NCBI GenBank assembly: GCA_002840755.1
Contig: PHBZ01000001.1
Coordinates: 248,001 to 312,000 of the forward strand
From: Chloroflexi bacterium HGW-Chloroflexi-10
Lineage (GTDB): Bacteria; Chloroflexota; Anaerolineae; Anaerolineales; Anaerolineaceae
Direction: 5' to 3'
Length of the DNA stretch: 64,000 nucleotides
A program made the position numbers and the translations under genes. Below are positions 17,388 through 25,610 of the stretch, one piece after another. The stretch's first letter is position 1. Every line of letters starts with the position of its first letter. Under the pieces are notes generated by a model. That model ran no database searches and had not been told where the DNA came from. It saw only the letters and a list, made by a program, of their open reading frames with translations.

Positions 17388-18149
17388 ATGACAGACACTC
17401 AAATCCTACCCAATGCCCATAGTTTCTTCCATCCTGGTGGTCCTACTGGCTGCATCCTGATGCACGGCTTCAGCAGCTCACCGGAAGAAATCTTCCCGTT
17501 GGATGCCTGCCTCACCCAGTTGGGTTACACCACTCTGGGCGTGCGCTTTGCCGGCCACGGCACCACCCCCGCCGATATGAAAAATGTTCGTTGGACGGAT
17601 TGGCTGGCCAATATCGAAGATGCTTTTCATATTCTCCAGGGTCACTGCCAAAAAATCGTTCTTATCGGGCAATCCATGGGCGGCATGCTCAGCCTCACCA
17701 CCGCCGCTTATCTGCCAGTAGACGCTGTGATTGCCCTCTCCACGCCTTACTGGATGCCTTCCCAACAGGAACAGATCATTAATCGTCTGACTGCCCTGGT
17801 TCGTCCCAATATCCGTAAGCGCAACGTGCAGCCGCATCCCCAATGGGGCATCCGCCGTGAAGCCGGTTATCCGGCTTATTGCGGGTACCCTGCCAAAATC
17901 CACCACCAGACCGATTTACTGATCAACGCTATGGTTAACAGTCTGCCCCGCGTAACCGCCCCGGTGCTGCTGATCCAATCTCACCAGGATGGATTGATTC
18001 CCCCCATCAGTCTGGAAAAAATTCAATCCGGCCTGACAGCATCCCGTGTTACACCAGTTTGGATCGAGGGACTGGGTCACAGTATCACGATGGATCCCCT
18101 GGCAGAGAAAGCCTTTTTACCCATCCGGGAATTTCTGGAAAAGTTATAA
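17388..18149 (+). CDS. Alpha/beta-hydrolase carboxylesterase (Est30-like)
   Basis: 253 residues, cytoplasmic. The nucleophile elbow GQSMGG places Ser96; the oxyanion-loop MHGFSSSPEE, the acid-bearing LLIQSHQDGLIPP and the GLGHSITMD histidine complete the triad in the order seen in Geobacillus Est30-type carboxylesterases, which are of the same size. Family role: hydrolysis of short and medium acyl esters, or monoacylglycerols. It is divergent from the serine hydrolase lipoprotein and ends in a shared bidirectional terminator with the TolB-like gene. Confidence 0.9.
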   Translation: MTDTQILPNAHSFFHPGGPTGCILMHGFSSSPEEIFPLDACLTQLGYTTLGVRFAGHGTTPADMKNVRWTDWLANIEDAFHILQGHCQKIVLIGQSMGGMLSLTTAAYLPVDAVIALSTPYWMPSQQEQIINRLTALVRPNIRKRNVQPHPQWGIRREAGYPAYCGYPAKIHHQTDLLINAMVNSLPRVTAPVLLIQSHQDGLIPPISLEKIQSGLTASRVTPVWIEGLGHSITMDPLAEKAFLPIREFLEKL

Positions 18150-18180
18150 AAAAACGAGGGATTCCAATCCCTCGTTTTTT
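18149..18180. terminator. Bidirectional rho-independent terminator
   Basis: A 15-bp perfect stem (18149-18163 with 18166-18180) with A6/T6 tracts sits between the convergent esterase and TolB-like lipoprotein genes. Confidence 0.93.
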
Positions 18181-18184
18181 AAAG

Positions 18185-19414
18185 TTACTGTATCGGTTTC
18201 CAGGCCGGCATCCAGCCCTCACCTATCATCTGGCTGGTTCCATCGGCAAAATTGACCAGCACAATTTGCGAAACGTCATAATGGCCTGCCGCTGCCGCCA
18301 GCCATTCACCATCCGGCGACCAGACCACACTGCTGATATTTTCGTTTTCCAACAGCGTGCGCGCCTCACCGCCGCCAACTGGCTGCACCACCAACTGGTA
18401 TAATGCCGGCTCATTGAACGCGGTGCTGGTTAGATAGGCCAGGTAAACCCCATCCGGTGAGAAATGTGGCCCAAAGGCATACGCATTCTCCAGCAGCGGT
18501 GTGGGTGAAAATGTTGCTTCATTACCGCCTTGCAGGTTAGCCATGAATATCCGTTCTTCACCGTTGGGGGTGTAAGTCAGGTTGTCATAGGCCAGCAGGC
18601 TGCCGTCCGGCGCCAGGTCGTACCCGCCCACCGGTTTTCCCCAGGAAACATATTGCTGTGCTTCCAGGTCATAATAGGCAAACTGCCCGCTGCCTTCCAT
18701 CAGGTAAACCTCATTGAAGGTCACCATCCGACCATCCACCGACCAGCGCGGCAGCACCAGGGAATAGCCCTGCGGCGCTACGATGACCTGCTGTTCACCG
18801 CTTTCCACGTTAATAGACTGGATTCCTTTCGCCAAAGCCGCATCCACAACGCCTCTGCCGGTAAAGTAATTGGGGTCGGTAGAAAGCGCAAAACTGATCT
18901 CATGCGTACCTGGCCGCCAGTTGAACCCGGCCAATAGCTGGTTCTCCAAAACGGGGCGTATTTCCTGCGTTTCAATTTTATAAACCATCACACTGTCCTG
19001 AAAATCGGCGCGGTCAGACAGAATAGTCATGCGCTGCATCGCGAACGCCAGATAACGTCCATCACTGGACCATTTCGGGTCAGAATAACGCACACTGGTT
19101 TCACCGACTGCAACTGCCTGTTGAGCGCTGCCATTCAGGGTAACCGCTTCTTTCGTTCCGGATTGCACATCCATCAGCCAGATATTAGAATCCGGACCGG
19201 CATACGCCAGCCAGGCTGCTTGTGCTGCTGCTTCAGTTTCGGTAGGCAGTACAACTTCTTCCGTGGCTGCCGGCGGTTGGGTAGCAGCTACTGTAGTGGT
19301 ATTTTCCACAACGGGCAGGGTCGAAATCACTTCTTCCTGCGGTGCTGGTTCCAAAGGTGCGGAACAGGATGTCAGTAATAAAATCAGCAATAAACTTAAC
19401 AAAATATGTTTCAT
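18185..19414 (-). CDS. TolB/PD40-type beta-propeller lipoprotein
   Basis: 409 residues. The signal peptide ends in lipobox LTSC, followed by a ~50-residue Pro/Thr/Glu linker and a propeller of PD40 (WD40-like, TolB-type) blades: DPKWSSDGRYLAFAM, PRWSVDGRMVTFNE, DLAPDGSLLAYDN, HFSPDGVYLAYLT, VWSPDGEWLAAAA. Such proteins are surface propellers of binding function. No partner Tol/Pal genes exist here. The C-terminus ends right at the terminator. Calling it a sensor or a scaffold would be a guess. Confidence 0.85.
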   Translation of the reverse strand: MKHILLSLLLILLLTSCSAPLEPAPQEEVISTLPVVENTTTVAATQPPAATEEVVLPTETEAAAQAAWLAYAGPDSNIWLMDVQSGTKEAVTLNGSAQQAVAVGETSVRYSDPKWSSDGRYLAFAMQRMTILSDRADFQDSVMVYKIETQEIRPVLENQLLAGFNWRPGTHEISFALSTDPNYFTGRGVVDAALAKGIQSINVESGEQQVIVAPQGYSLVLPRWSVDGRMVTFNEVYLMEGSGQFAYYDLEAQQYVSWGKPVGGYDLAPDGSLLAYDNLTYTPNGEERIFMANLQGGNEATFSPTPLLENAYAFGPHFSPDGVYLAYLTSTAFNEPALYQLVVQPVGGGEARTLLENENISSVVWSPDGEWLAAAAGHYDVSQIVLVNFADGTSQMIGEGWMPAWKPIQ

Positions 19415-19460
19415 CTCTTCTCCTTATTGACATACAAAGAAGACGAATTTACTCCGAAAT

Positions 19461-19596
19461 TGGTTCCCGGCAATTTGGGTTATTCAGGATGGCGGCGTGC
19501 TGAAAAATGCCCATCTTCCCCGGTTATCCTGCTTTACAGCAGGCGGATCAGAAAAAACCGGACGGAGGTTAAAATAAAAATCCATGTATCCTCAGG
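19461..19596 (+). repeat. 136-bp copy of the flavin-reductase leader (partner 21378-21513)
   Basis: It aligns gap-free with 21378-21513 at roughly 85 percent by eye. It carries the same ribosome binding site (ACGGAGG) but the ATG is changed to ATA at 19575, so it cannot start the gene. Sequence similarity stops inside the first codons, where GGDEF-domain sequence takes over. Confidence 0.88.
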
Positions 19597-19687
19597 ACGC
19601 AGCACGCCGGATGCTTTGATCACTGCCGTCGATATGGTGCTTTATTTTGCCAAACACAACGGCCGCAACGGGTGGAAACATGTATAA
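19589..19687 (+). pseudogene. GGDEF (diguanylate cyclase) C-terminal fragment
   Basis: The in-frame peptide PDALITAVDMVLYFAKHNGR matches the last helix of GGDEF domains (consensus ..LL..AD.ALY.AK..GRN). A nearby intact relative is the GGDEF-EAL protein at 50877, where the same region reads DILRDADIAMYRAKNQGRN. There is no start codon and no catalytic part, so this is a relic of another cyclase gene joined to the copied leader. Confidence 0.8.
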
Positions 19688-19858
19688 GGGAAACTTAACA
19701 GTCTTTTTGATGGACTTGTCATGGATTGTGGAAACTAATTTTCCGGTCTGGTTCTGATCAGTATCAGAATAGCACCAATTATCGCAATCTGGCAATAATA
19801 ACTGTTTTCAAACAGACTTTACCGGGCATTACCCAAAAAAATGATTTTACCTGGTTGT

Positions 19859-21220
19859 TTAATGCAGTAAAACCAACATGAATAATATCGTCAGGCCACC
19901 GGCAAGGCAACCTGCAACCGCCGCAAATCGCTGGGGGTAATGGTCCATCCAGGCAGTAAGGCCCAAAGAAAAACCGGGAACGGCTGCTAATAGGACCGTG
20001 GATTCCACCCAACCAAAAGCGAGTGGATCCATAATCGGAGCCGGAAATGCACCTGGGATTTTTCCGCCAATAAAAAGGGAAGAGAAAAAAACAAAAGGCA
20101 GCATTCCAAGCAGGAAGGAAAGAAATGGAAAAATCTGTTTTTCACGGGTATCTTCCATTTGACTGAAATCCCCCCATTCTTTACGGGCCAACCAATACAA
20201 TTCTATGTAGGTAATTCCCAGGTAAATATCCAGGTATGTCAGCAAACTATATTGCCGGGCATCAAAAAGTGCATTAGCAAAACCGGCGAATAAAAATGTC
20301 GTGATCATTGTGATCAGAATGGCTGATTGGTGAAAATAGAAAGCAAACAAGCCAATCAATATTAAAAGTGCACCAACAAGGGAAATTCCATTCACGGCAA
20401 TCATATGTGCAATACCAAGCACCAAACAGGTATATTGTATAATCCTGGCGTTAATTTGTTTGGAGAATTGTTTTTTTTCACCAGTCTTAAACCCTAGCAA
20501 CAATGGTGTTGGTATTGGTCTTTCAACGTTATTATCTACAAAACGCAAGAAACTTTCCAAAAGTTTTTGTATTCCAATCACTATTATTGCCATACCGGCT
20601 ATATTCAGAATGGTAAGTTTTAAGAGGCTTCCCAATAAAATTAACCCGATCCAATATCCCCAGCTTTGTTTTACCAGAATATTGGTTTTAAATTCTCTAA
20701 GGGTTTGTTCAGCCTCTGAGCCTGATACAGGGGGCGTGACCGGAATATCCTTCTTTAGCTTTTCCAAGAGCGGCCCTGCTTCAGTCAAGCCCTGGCGCAT
20801 AAAAAAGGCAAAATGAGTACCATCTGCAAGGATTACGTCGATGGTATTTACCCATTTGTGTAATTCCGATCGAGAATCCAGACTGACAATTTGGGAAAAT
20901 GGAATTTTAAGATCAACCTGTCGGAGATCACTGAACATATAACGTGCCTGAAAACAAATTTGCCGATTTAAAAAATCGAATTGCAAATTGCTGCGAAGGG
21001 GATACATATTAGAAATCAATAATGCTAAGAGGATCAGAAGAATTCCAAATAAACTGTTGATTCCCTTTTGGATTATTACAAAGCCAGCGATGAATAAAAT
21101 TATGCTGACCGGAACTGTCAATAACCAGTATTTCGTGGATGAAAGGATTGTGAGTTCATTGGTATCATTACTTTGCATTCTGGCAGACGGTATGCGATGC
21201 GTGGTGACGTGTTTGGGCAT
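19859..21220 (-). CDS. Polytopic membrane protein of unknown function
   Basis: 453 residues. Two N-terminal membrane segments are followed by a ~120-residue soluble domain with a PH-like pattern (LRSNLQFDFLNRQICFQARY, then VILADGTHFAFFMRQG), and then eight or nine further hydrophobic segments. The N-terminal half resembles bacterial PH-domain membrane proteins, but no family can be named firmly. GGGAGAG precedes ATG 21220. It is more AT-rich than its neighbours. It is divergent from the flavin reductase gene. Confidence 0.7.
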   Translation of the reverse strand: MPKHVTTHRIPSARMQSNDTNELTILSSTKYWLLTVPVSIILFIAGFVIIQKGINSLFGILLILLALLISNMYPLRSNLQFDFLNRQICFQARYMFSDLRQVDLKIPFSQIVSLDSRSELHKWVNTIDVILADGTHFAFFMRQGLTEAGPLLEKLKKDIPVTPPVSGSEAEQTLREFKTNILVKQSWGYWIGLILLGSLLKLTILNIAGMAIIVIGIQKLLESFLRFVDNNVERPIPTPLLLGFKTGEKKQFSKQINARIIQYTCLVLGIAHMIAVNGISLVGALLILIGLFAFYFHQSAILITMITTFLFAGFANALFDARQYSLLTYLDIYLGITYIELYWLARKEWGDFSQMEDTREKQIFPFLSFLLGMLPFVFFSSLFIGGKIPGAFPAPIMDPLAFGWVESTVLLAAVPGFSLGLTAWMDHYPQRFAAVAGCLAGGLTILFMLVLLH

Positions 21221-21377
21221 GCTGACTCTCCCACCTTTTGTATAGTTTGGATAAAATTAATTATACAGGAACGAAGCTGACTATCAAAATGAAAATTCAA
21301 AAATATTGGCCTGTCCATCCAATGCCCTGATATAACAAATAAATTTTACGGGTATTATCTGTGAAAAAAGCTAAAAA

Positions 21378-21513
21378 TGGTTCTCGGCAATTTGAGTTAT
21401 TCGTGATGGCGGTGTGCTGGGAAATGACCATCTTCCCCGGTTACACTGCTTTACAGCGGGAGGGTCGGAAAGAATCGCACGGAGGTTAAAATGAAAATCC
21501 TTGTATTCGTAGG
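21378..21513 (+). promoter_or_regulatory. Structured leader of the flavin reductase gene
   Basis: The 5' region of the gene at 21491 is the intact partner of the copy at 19461. Two stems are possible in both copies: GATGG with CCATC, and CTGCT with AGCRG across TTAC (a G-U pair in this copy). ACGGAGG lies at 21478-21484, 6 bases ahead of ATG 21491. Whether the fold regulates expression is unknown. Confidence 0.45.
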
Positions 21514-22279
21514 CAGTTACCGGCGCAATGGAAATACGGACCAGGTCACAGGGTTGATCAAAGAGCATTTGCACAAGCAAGCTGAGCAGCACCGGACGCC
21601 GCTTGAGATCGAGACCATTTATCTCGGTCAACAGAATTTACAGTTCTGCCGCGGCTGCAGGATTTGCTACGACCGCGGTGAGGAACACTGCCCGGTGAAG
21701 GATGATTTGCTGGCGATTAAAGCCAAAATGCAAGCCGCGGATGGAATCTTGTTGGCTAGTCCGGTGTATGTGGATGATGTCAGCGGAATTACCAAGAACT
21801 TTATCGATAGGCTGTGTCATGTGTGCCATCGCCCGCAGTTCGCCGGCAAGGTAGCCTATGTCGTGGCAACTACCGGTGGTTCGCGAACGGGTAAAACGCT
21901 GGAAACAATGACAATGGCGCTGCGCACCTGGGGCTTTCATATCGCCGGTCAGTCGGGCTATAAGATGGGCGCGCTGATGAAACGCGACAAATCGCGGGCG
22001 CAATTCGACACCCGGGCTGCGCAAGCCGCCAGACAATTATTCACAGCCATTCACCAGCACCGCTATAAGCAGCCGTCTTTCTTTTCACTGATGATGTTTA
22101 AGATCCAACAAATGTCCTGGCAAACGGACGGTATACCTGGCACGCCGGACTACCACTACTGGGAGCAGCAGGGCTGGTTTCATTCTAAACGGTCGTTCTT
22201 TATCCCCCATGAAGCCAAATGGCTGAAAGTGGCCCTGGCGCGCTTCACCGGAATTGTTATTTCAAAATTCGTGAATTAA
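21491..22279 (+). CDS. NADPH-dependent FMN reductase / flavodoxin-like protein
   Basis: 262 residues. The FMN-phosphate loop reads VGSYRRNGNTDQ at the N-terminus. C-x2-C residues (FCRGCRICYDRGEEHC) give a cysteine-rich segment like that of iron-sulfur flavoproteins and NADPH:quinone reductases of the WrbA/FMN_red superfamily. SPVYVDDVSGITKNFIDR is the second flavin-binding stretch. A ~70-residue C-terminal extension is unusual. Role: two-electron reduction of quinones, or supply of reduced flavin. It could in principle serve the halogenase-like enzyme 16 kb away, but nothing in the sequence links them. Confidence 0.87.
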   Translation: MKILVFVGSYRRNGNTDQVTGLIKEHLHKQAEQHRTPLEIETIYLGQQNLQFCRGCRICYDRGEEHCPVKDDLLAIKAKMQAADGILLASPVYVDDVSGITKNFIDRLCHVCHRPQFAGKVAYVVATTGGSRTGKTLETMTMALRTWGFHIAGQSGYKMGALMKRDKSRAQFDTRAAQAARQLFTAIHQHRYKQPSFFSLMMFKIQQMSWQTDGIPGTPDYHYWEQQGWFHSKRSFFIPHEAKWLKVALARFTGIVISKFVN

Positions 22280-22314
22280 AACAATTTCCAATTCGTTTCT
22301 ACATCAGCATGCGC

Positions 22315-22320
22315 TATACT
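22315..22320 (+). promoter_or_regulatory. TATACT -10 box of a leaderless-type gene start
   Basis: TATACT ends 7 bases before ATG 22328. The stretch around it (TATACTATTGGTCATG) is nearly identical to that before tetR (TATACTATTTGTCATG). No Shine-Dalgarno fits between. A -35 box is weak (TTCGTT, 17 bases upstream). Confidence 0.65.
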
Positions 22321-22327
22321 ATTGGTC

Positions 22328-23170
22328 ATGCAAATTTCCTTTTCTACCGCCAATCTATACTTAAGACCTTTTGAAGAGGTCGTAGATATGATCGCCGCAG
22401 CCGGTTTTGCCAATATCGAGCTGGACTTGTTCTGGGAACGCAAAGAATGGGCCATGGCCCAGCACCTCAAAGATGTGCCGGTTAAGCGTGTGGTAAAGCT
22501 GGTTGAGCAGGCCGGGCTGCATGTTAGCAGTATTCATGACGGCGGCGGTGTGTTAGAGGAACCCGGTTCAATTCGTGGTTTCATCAACCCGAGTCTGGAC
22601 GACTATCTGGACGCTTTGGGTTATGTACCCGAAGCTCTGGTCTTCCATACCCCGCATATTGAGGGGGAGCACCGCAACGGTTGGTGGCCGCGCTTAGCCA
22701 ATCATATCGTGTCTGCGCTGGAACCCTACCGCAGGCTGTGTGACTGCGTGACCGTCGAGAATATGCCCGCCTTCCCCGGTTACACTGTGCCGTTGATTAC
22801 CCCGGAGGAACTGAACGACTTTGCGCGGCAGTATGGCTTGGGAATCACCTTCGACACTGTTCATTACGCCCAAATTGATATAGATATCAATGAGGCAGCC
22901 CGCAAACTGGCCGGGCAAATCCGCACCATCCACCTCAGCGATTATTTGGCCGGACGTACCCACGTCTTCATTGGCGAAGGTAAGCTGGATTTCCCGGCTT
23001 TTTTCACTCAGCTTGACCCAGGTGTACTGCAAGCTGTCACCCTGGAGTGCTCCATCCCGGCTGCCGGGCAAAACCAGCAGGAGATGAGCCGCGTCAACCT
23101 GGTGGATCGTATGCGCACAGCGCATCTTCGGCTGCAAGGCTGGCTGGAAAATTCAATCGTGCTTGAGTAA
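22328..23170 (+). CDS. Sugar phosphate isomerase/epimerase-like TIM-barrel protein
   Basis: 280 residues of the xylose-isomerase-like/AP-endonuclease-2 superfamily: MQISFSTANLYLRPFEEVVD opens the barrel, and FANIELDLFWE, SSIHDGGGVL, ENMPAFPGY, ITFDTVHYAQ, TIHLSDYLAG and LECSIPA mark successive strands carrying the usual metal ligands (Glu, Asp, His, Glu). Members isomerise or epimerise keto-sugars or inosose, or act as endonuclease IV; the sugar type is more likely from its size. ATG 22328 is preceded by a -10 box, implying leaderless translation. Its 3' end overlaps the convergent membrane-protein gene by 18 bases. Confidence 0.84.
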   Translation: MQISFSTANLYLRPFEEVVDMIAAAGFANIELDLFWERKEWAMAQHLKDVPVKRVVKLVEQAGLHVSSIHDGGGVLEEPGSIRGFINPSLDDYLDALGYVPEALVFHTPHIEGEHRNGWWPRLANHIVSALEPYRRLCDCVTVENMPAFPGYTVPLITPEELNDFARQYGLGITFDTVHYAQIDIDINEAARKLAGQIRTIHLSDYLAGRTHVFIGEGKLDFPAFFTQLDPGVLQAVTLECSIPAAGQNQQEMSRVNLVDRMRTAHLRLQGWLENSIVLE

Positions 23171-23695
23171 ATCAGCAGCCGCTCTAACGCGTGTGGCCTG
23201 GTGATAAGCTTCTTCCTTCTGATTGTTTCGATCCCTGTAATAATTAAAATTCACATTCACCTGAATGAAATCACCCGGGTTCTCAACGACAAGTGGATAG
23301 CGAAAGTTCTGGGTTGCGCCGGCATCCACCCAGTAGGGGTCGCGTGGGTTGTGAACAATATTGTGCCAGGAGATTAACTCTCTGCTGAAGCGCACACGTT
23401 CTTTATTCTCCAGCGCCGTCTGAATATTTTCTGCCGTCAGTGATTTAACGTGGATGTTGATCTCGGGAAAAGATTTGCGTATTAGCCCGAGATTGTGAAC
23501 GGTGATTTCAATGTCCAGCAGGTAGGTATCTTTCATGCCGGGCAGGGGACGCAGGCTGAAATCTACATCCAATTCGATCTTGGCAGAAAATCTACGGAAA
23601 CGCCGGTATTCGTACAGGGCGTACAGACCACCCAGAATGAGGGCGCTGGTTTGGATGAGGGTGGCGGCCAGTTCAATCCATTCTTTGGTAGACAT
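23153..23695 (-). CDS. Small single-pass membrane protein, unknown function
   Basis: 180 residues from ATG 23695. One N-terminal hydrophobic helix (WIELAATLIQTSALILGGLY) is followed by a soluble domain with beta-rich character (IELDVDFSLRPLPG, LLDIEITVHNLGL) and a long charged tail. No family is recognised. The start lies 5 bases after the stop of the uracil-DNA glycosylase gene on the same strand, so they are likely co-transcribed. A 153-base longer frame upstream overlaps that gene and is rejected. The topology suggests anchoring of a cytoplasmic or periplasmic beta-domain. Confidence 0.68.
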   Translation of the reverse strand: MSTKEWIELAATLIQTSALILGGLYALYEYRRFRRFSAKIELDVDFSLRPLPGMKDTYLLDIEITVHNLGLIRKSFPEINIHVKSLTAENIQTALENKERVRFSRELISWHNIVHNPRDPYWVDAGATQNFRYPLVVENPGDFIQVNVNFNYYRDRNNQKEEAYHQATRVRAAADLLKHD

Positions 23696-23699
23696 GCGC

Positions 23700-24350
23700 T
23701 TAGTTCCTTTTCCCGGCTGTCTCGCACCACAGATGGTACAGCAGCCCGGAGGCTTTTTTGATGCGTGGCTGGTTGGCGGGGTTCTTCCACCAGGCGCTGG
23801 CTGGGGAGGCATGCGGCAGACAGATGGTGGTGTACGTTTTGCCGGCATCTTGCCAGGATAGCTGTTCGCCGATCACTTCTTCCAGGGTGCTGACTTCAGG
23901 AAAAAACCATTGGATAGCCATTTTACCCATCGGAACCAGCACAAGCGGTTGGACCACTGCGATCTGTTCGGTCAGGAAATGAGCACACAGGTCAATTTCG
24001 GCCTGGCTTGGCCGCCGGTCTTTGCCATGTAGCTGGCCAGGATAGCACTTGGTGATGGATGTTTTGAAAAAAAGTTCGCGAATTTGTTCCAGGCTAAACC
24101 CGGCTTCCAGCAGCCATTTTTCCCAACCGCGTCCGGCTCTTCCCTGAAAAGCCTTCCCACTTTGTTGTTCGCTCAGCCCGGGTGCCTGCCCAATCAGCAT
24201 TCCCCAACGCTGGGGTGTTGTCCGTTGAAACTTCTTTGGGTCCCAGGCCGGTTGGACGGCTATTACAAAATAACCTTTATCACTGCAAGCCGTGCAATCA
24301 AAAATAGCTTCATGGATTTTTTGGAACGCTGAAATCGTATCGTTTGTCAT
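23700..24350 (-). CDS. Uracil-DNA glycosylase (family 4/5 type)
   Basis: 216 residues from ATG 24350, with GAGGAGG 6 bases upstream. Cys19-x2-Cys22 begins the Fe-S type ligand set (CTACSDKG), with further cysteines at KCYPG and DLCAHF. Motif 1 reads IGQAPGLSEQQSGKAFQGRA, and the late motif is LPHASP. Together these mark the thermophile-type UDGa/UDGb group, which excises uracil from DNA. The family-specific catalytic Asp/Glu cannot be fixed without alignment. It heads a two-gene minus-strand unit with the small membrane protein. Confidence 0.83.
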   Translation of the reverse strand: MTNDTISAFQKIHEAIFDCTACSDKGYFVIAVQPAWDPKKFQRTTPQRWGMLIGQAPGLSEQQSGKAFQGRAGRGWEKWLLEAGFSLEQIRELFFKTSITKCYPGQLHGKDRRPSQAEIDLCAHFLTEQIAVVQPLVLVPMGKMAIQWFFPEVSTLEEVIGEQLSWQDAGKTYTTICLPHASPASAWWKNPANQPRIKKASGLLYHLWCETAGKRN

Positions 24351-24595
24351 TGGCATCCTCCTCTGTGGAAAACGGGTAGCGCGGTGGATTTCTGAAAAAA
24401 TGGAAATCCCGGCAAAGGGTGATTGGCGGAGTTGGATGCAAACGCATTCAGAATGAGCAGTTATGCCCGCAGCCTGATTGTACAACCTTTTATAAGGCGG
24501 TTTCAAGCCACCCATTTTTCGGGAGAGTCGGCTTCCTATCCACCAGGATAGGAACAAACCGGCTTGTGGCGGGGTAGAATTGAATGACTTGCTTT

Positions 24596-24601
24596 TATAA
24601 T
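24596..24601 (+). promoter_or_regulatory. TATAAT box before the CPBP-like gene
   Basis: TATAAT lies 20 bases before ATG 24621, with AGGAGAGGA between as the ribosome binding site. No convincing -35 is visible, so activator control is possible. Confidence 0.4.
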
Positions 24602-24620
24602 CAAAGGAGAGGAAATAATT

Positions 24621-25343
24621 ATGTCAACGAAAACTACTCCATGGATTTTATTGTTTGGCCGTACGCTATTATTTATCTTTTTCCAGTCCCTGTTTGCGCT
24701 TGGCTTTTGGCTCAGCGGATCGGCAGCTTCCTGGCAGGTTGGGGCCGCCTGGTGGCCGTTCGCTGTCACACTCACCAACCTGGTTTGTCTGGCGCTTATG
24801 ATCAGCATGTTTCGCCAGGAGGGCAAACGCTACTGGGATATTTTCCGCATTCAGCGCGGAACGGTTGGTAAGGATTTACTGGCCTTACTGGCCAGTTTTG
24901 TGGTGATTGGTCCGCTCGGTTATTTTCCGAATGTTTTGCTGGCCGGCGTTTTATTTGAAAACCCGGAGACAGCCCTGAATCTACTGGTTGCTCCGTTGCC
25001 GTTGGCTGCGGTGGTCGCCAGTATCGTCTTGTTCCCGCTGACGCAGGGCCTGGTGGAACTGGCGCTCTATTTTATCTATGTCATGCCGCGCCTGGATGCG
25101 CGCCCCTTTCCCAACCTGCGCCCGCTGATCTTGCCGGCACTGTTCTTGGGCTTGCAGCACCTGGCTGTGCCGCTGCTCTTCAATCTCCCCTTCATCCTGT
25201 GGCGCGCCCTCATGTACCTGCCTTTTGCCATTGTCGTTGGTCTTTTGCTGCATTGGCGTCCACGGTTGCTGCCGTATTTGGCCGTGGTTCATTTCCTGAT
25301 GGATCTCTCTTTCGCATTTATGTTTTTGACTGCGGCCTATTAA
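24621..25343 (+). CDS. CPBP-like intramembrane protein
   Basis: 240 residues, seven or eight membrane segments. The pattern QGLVELALYFIYV, then LGLQHLAVP (FxxxH-like) and VVHFLMDLS (HxxxD) fits the CPBP/CAAX-protease fold, but the first motif lacks the doubled Glu (EExxxR) of active intramembrane proteases. Proteolysis is therefore doubtful; related proteins protect against bacteriocins or process peptides. The last 13 codons and the following hairpin region are repeated at 28811-28859 beyond the TIR-WD40 gene. Confidence 0.7.
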   Translation: MSTKTTPWILLFGRTLLFIFFQSLFALGFWLSGSAASWQVGAAWWPFAVTLTNLVCLALMISMFRQEGKRYWDIFRIQRGTVGKDLLALLASFVVIGPLGYFPNVLLAGVLFENPETALNLLVAPLPLAAVVASIVLFPLTQGLVELALYFIYVMPRLDARPFPNLRPLILPALFLGLQHLAVPLLFNLPFILWRALMYLPFAIVVGLLLHWRPRLLPYLAVVHFLMDLSFAFMFLTAAY

Positions 25344-25362
25344 ACCCCTTTTTCAGGTGGGG
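25314..25362 (+). repeat. Direct repeat: 3' tail of CPBP-like gene (partner 28811-28859)
   Basis: About 49 bases covering the end of the gene, the stop and a hairpin (ACCCC...GGGGT) recur after the TIR-WD40 gene with about seven substitutions. The repeat pair brackets the TIR-WD40 gene. Confidence 0.8.
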
Positions 25363-25485
25363 TGGAGCTGTAGATTCAAACCTGAGGAAAACTTGAGTTT
25401 GAAAATAGCCCAAGGTGCCAACCCACGGATTGTACCATTGGAGTATAATGTACTTAGGTATAGTTTAAATTTATTCTTTTCCCAA

Positions 25486-25513
25486 AATTTGTAAAGATAA
25501 ATTTGTAAAGACA
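25486..25513 (+). repeat. Tandem 14-bp repeat ahead of the TIR-WD40 gene
   Basis: AAATTTGTAAAGAT occurs twice head to tail (second copy ends AC), about 100 bases before ATG 25611 and just after a TATAAT (25444-25449). It may be a regulator-binding iteron or simple duplication. Confidence 0.45.
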
Positions 25514-25610
25514 CTGTTCATTCAACCCAAGTTGGATGTTCAATGTCATCATTTTTTAAGCGCTATTTTTGCTTAAATTTATCGCGTCTCTGAGGGTAGG
25601 GTGATTCATA

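Larger units (their letters stand above)
19415..19858. other. Gene-free stretch with duplicated leader and GGDEF fragment
   Basis: Between two minus-strand genes, this stretch holds a 136-base copy of the flavin-reductase leader (19461-19596) and a GGDEF domain C-terminal fragment (19589-19687). The rest (19690-19858) shows no gene I can support. Confidence 0.7.

Noticed and set aside
23700-24557. Upstream extension of the uracil-DNA glycosylase start to 24557
   Set aside because: The added peptide is basic and unlike the family N-terminus, while ATG 24350 has a GAGGAGG ribosome binding site.
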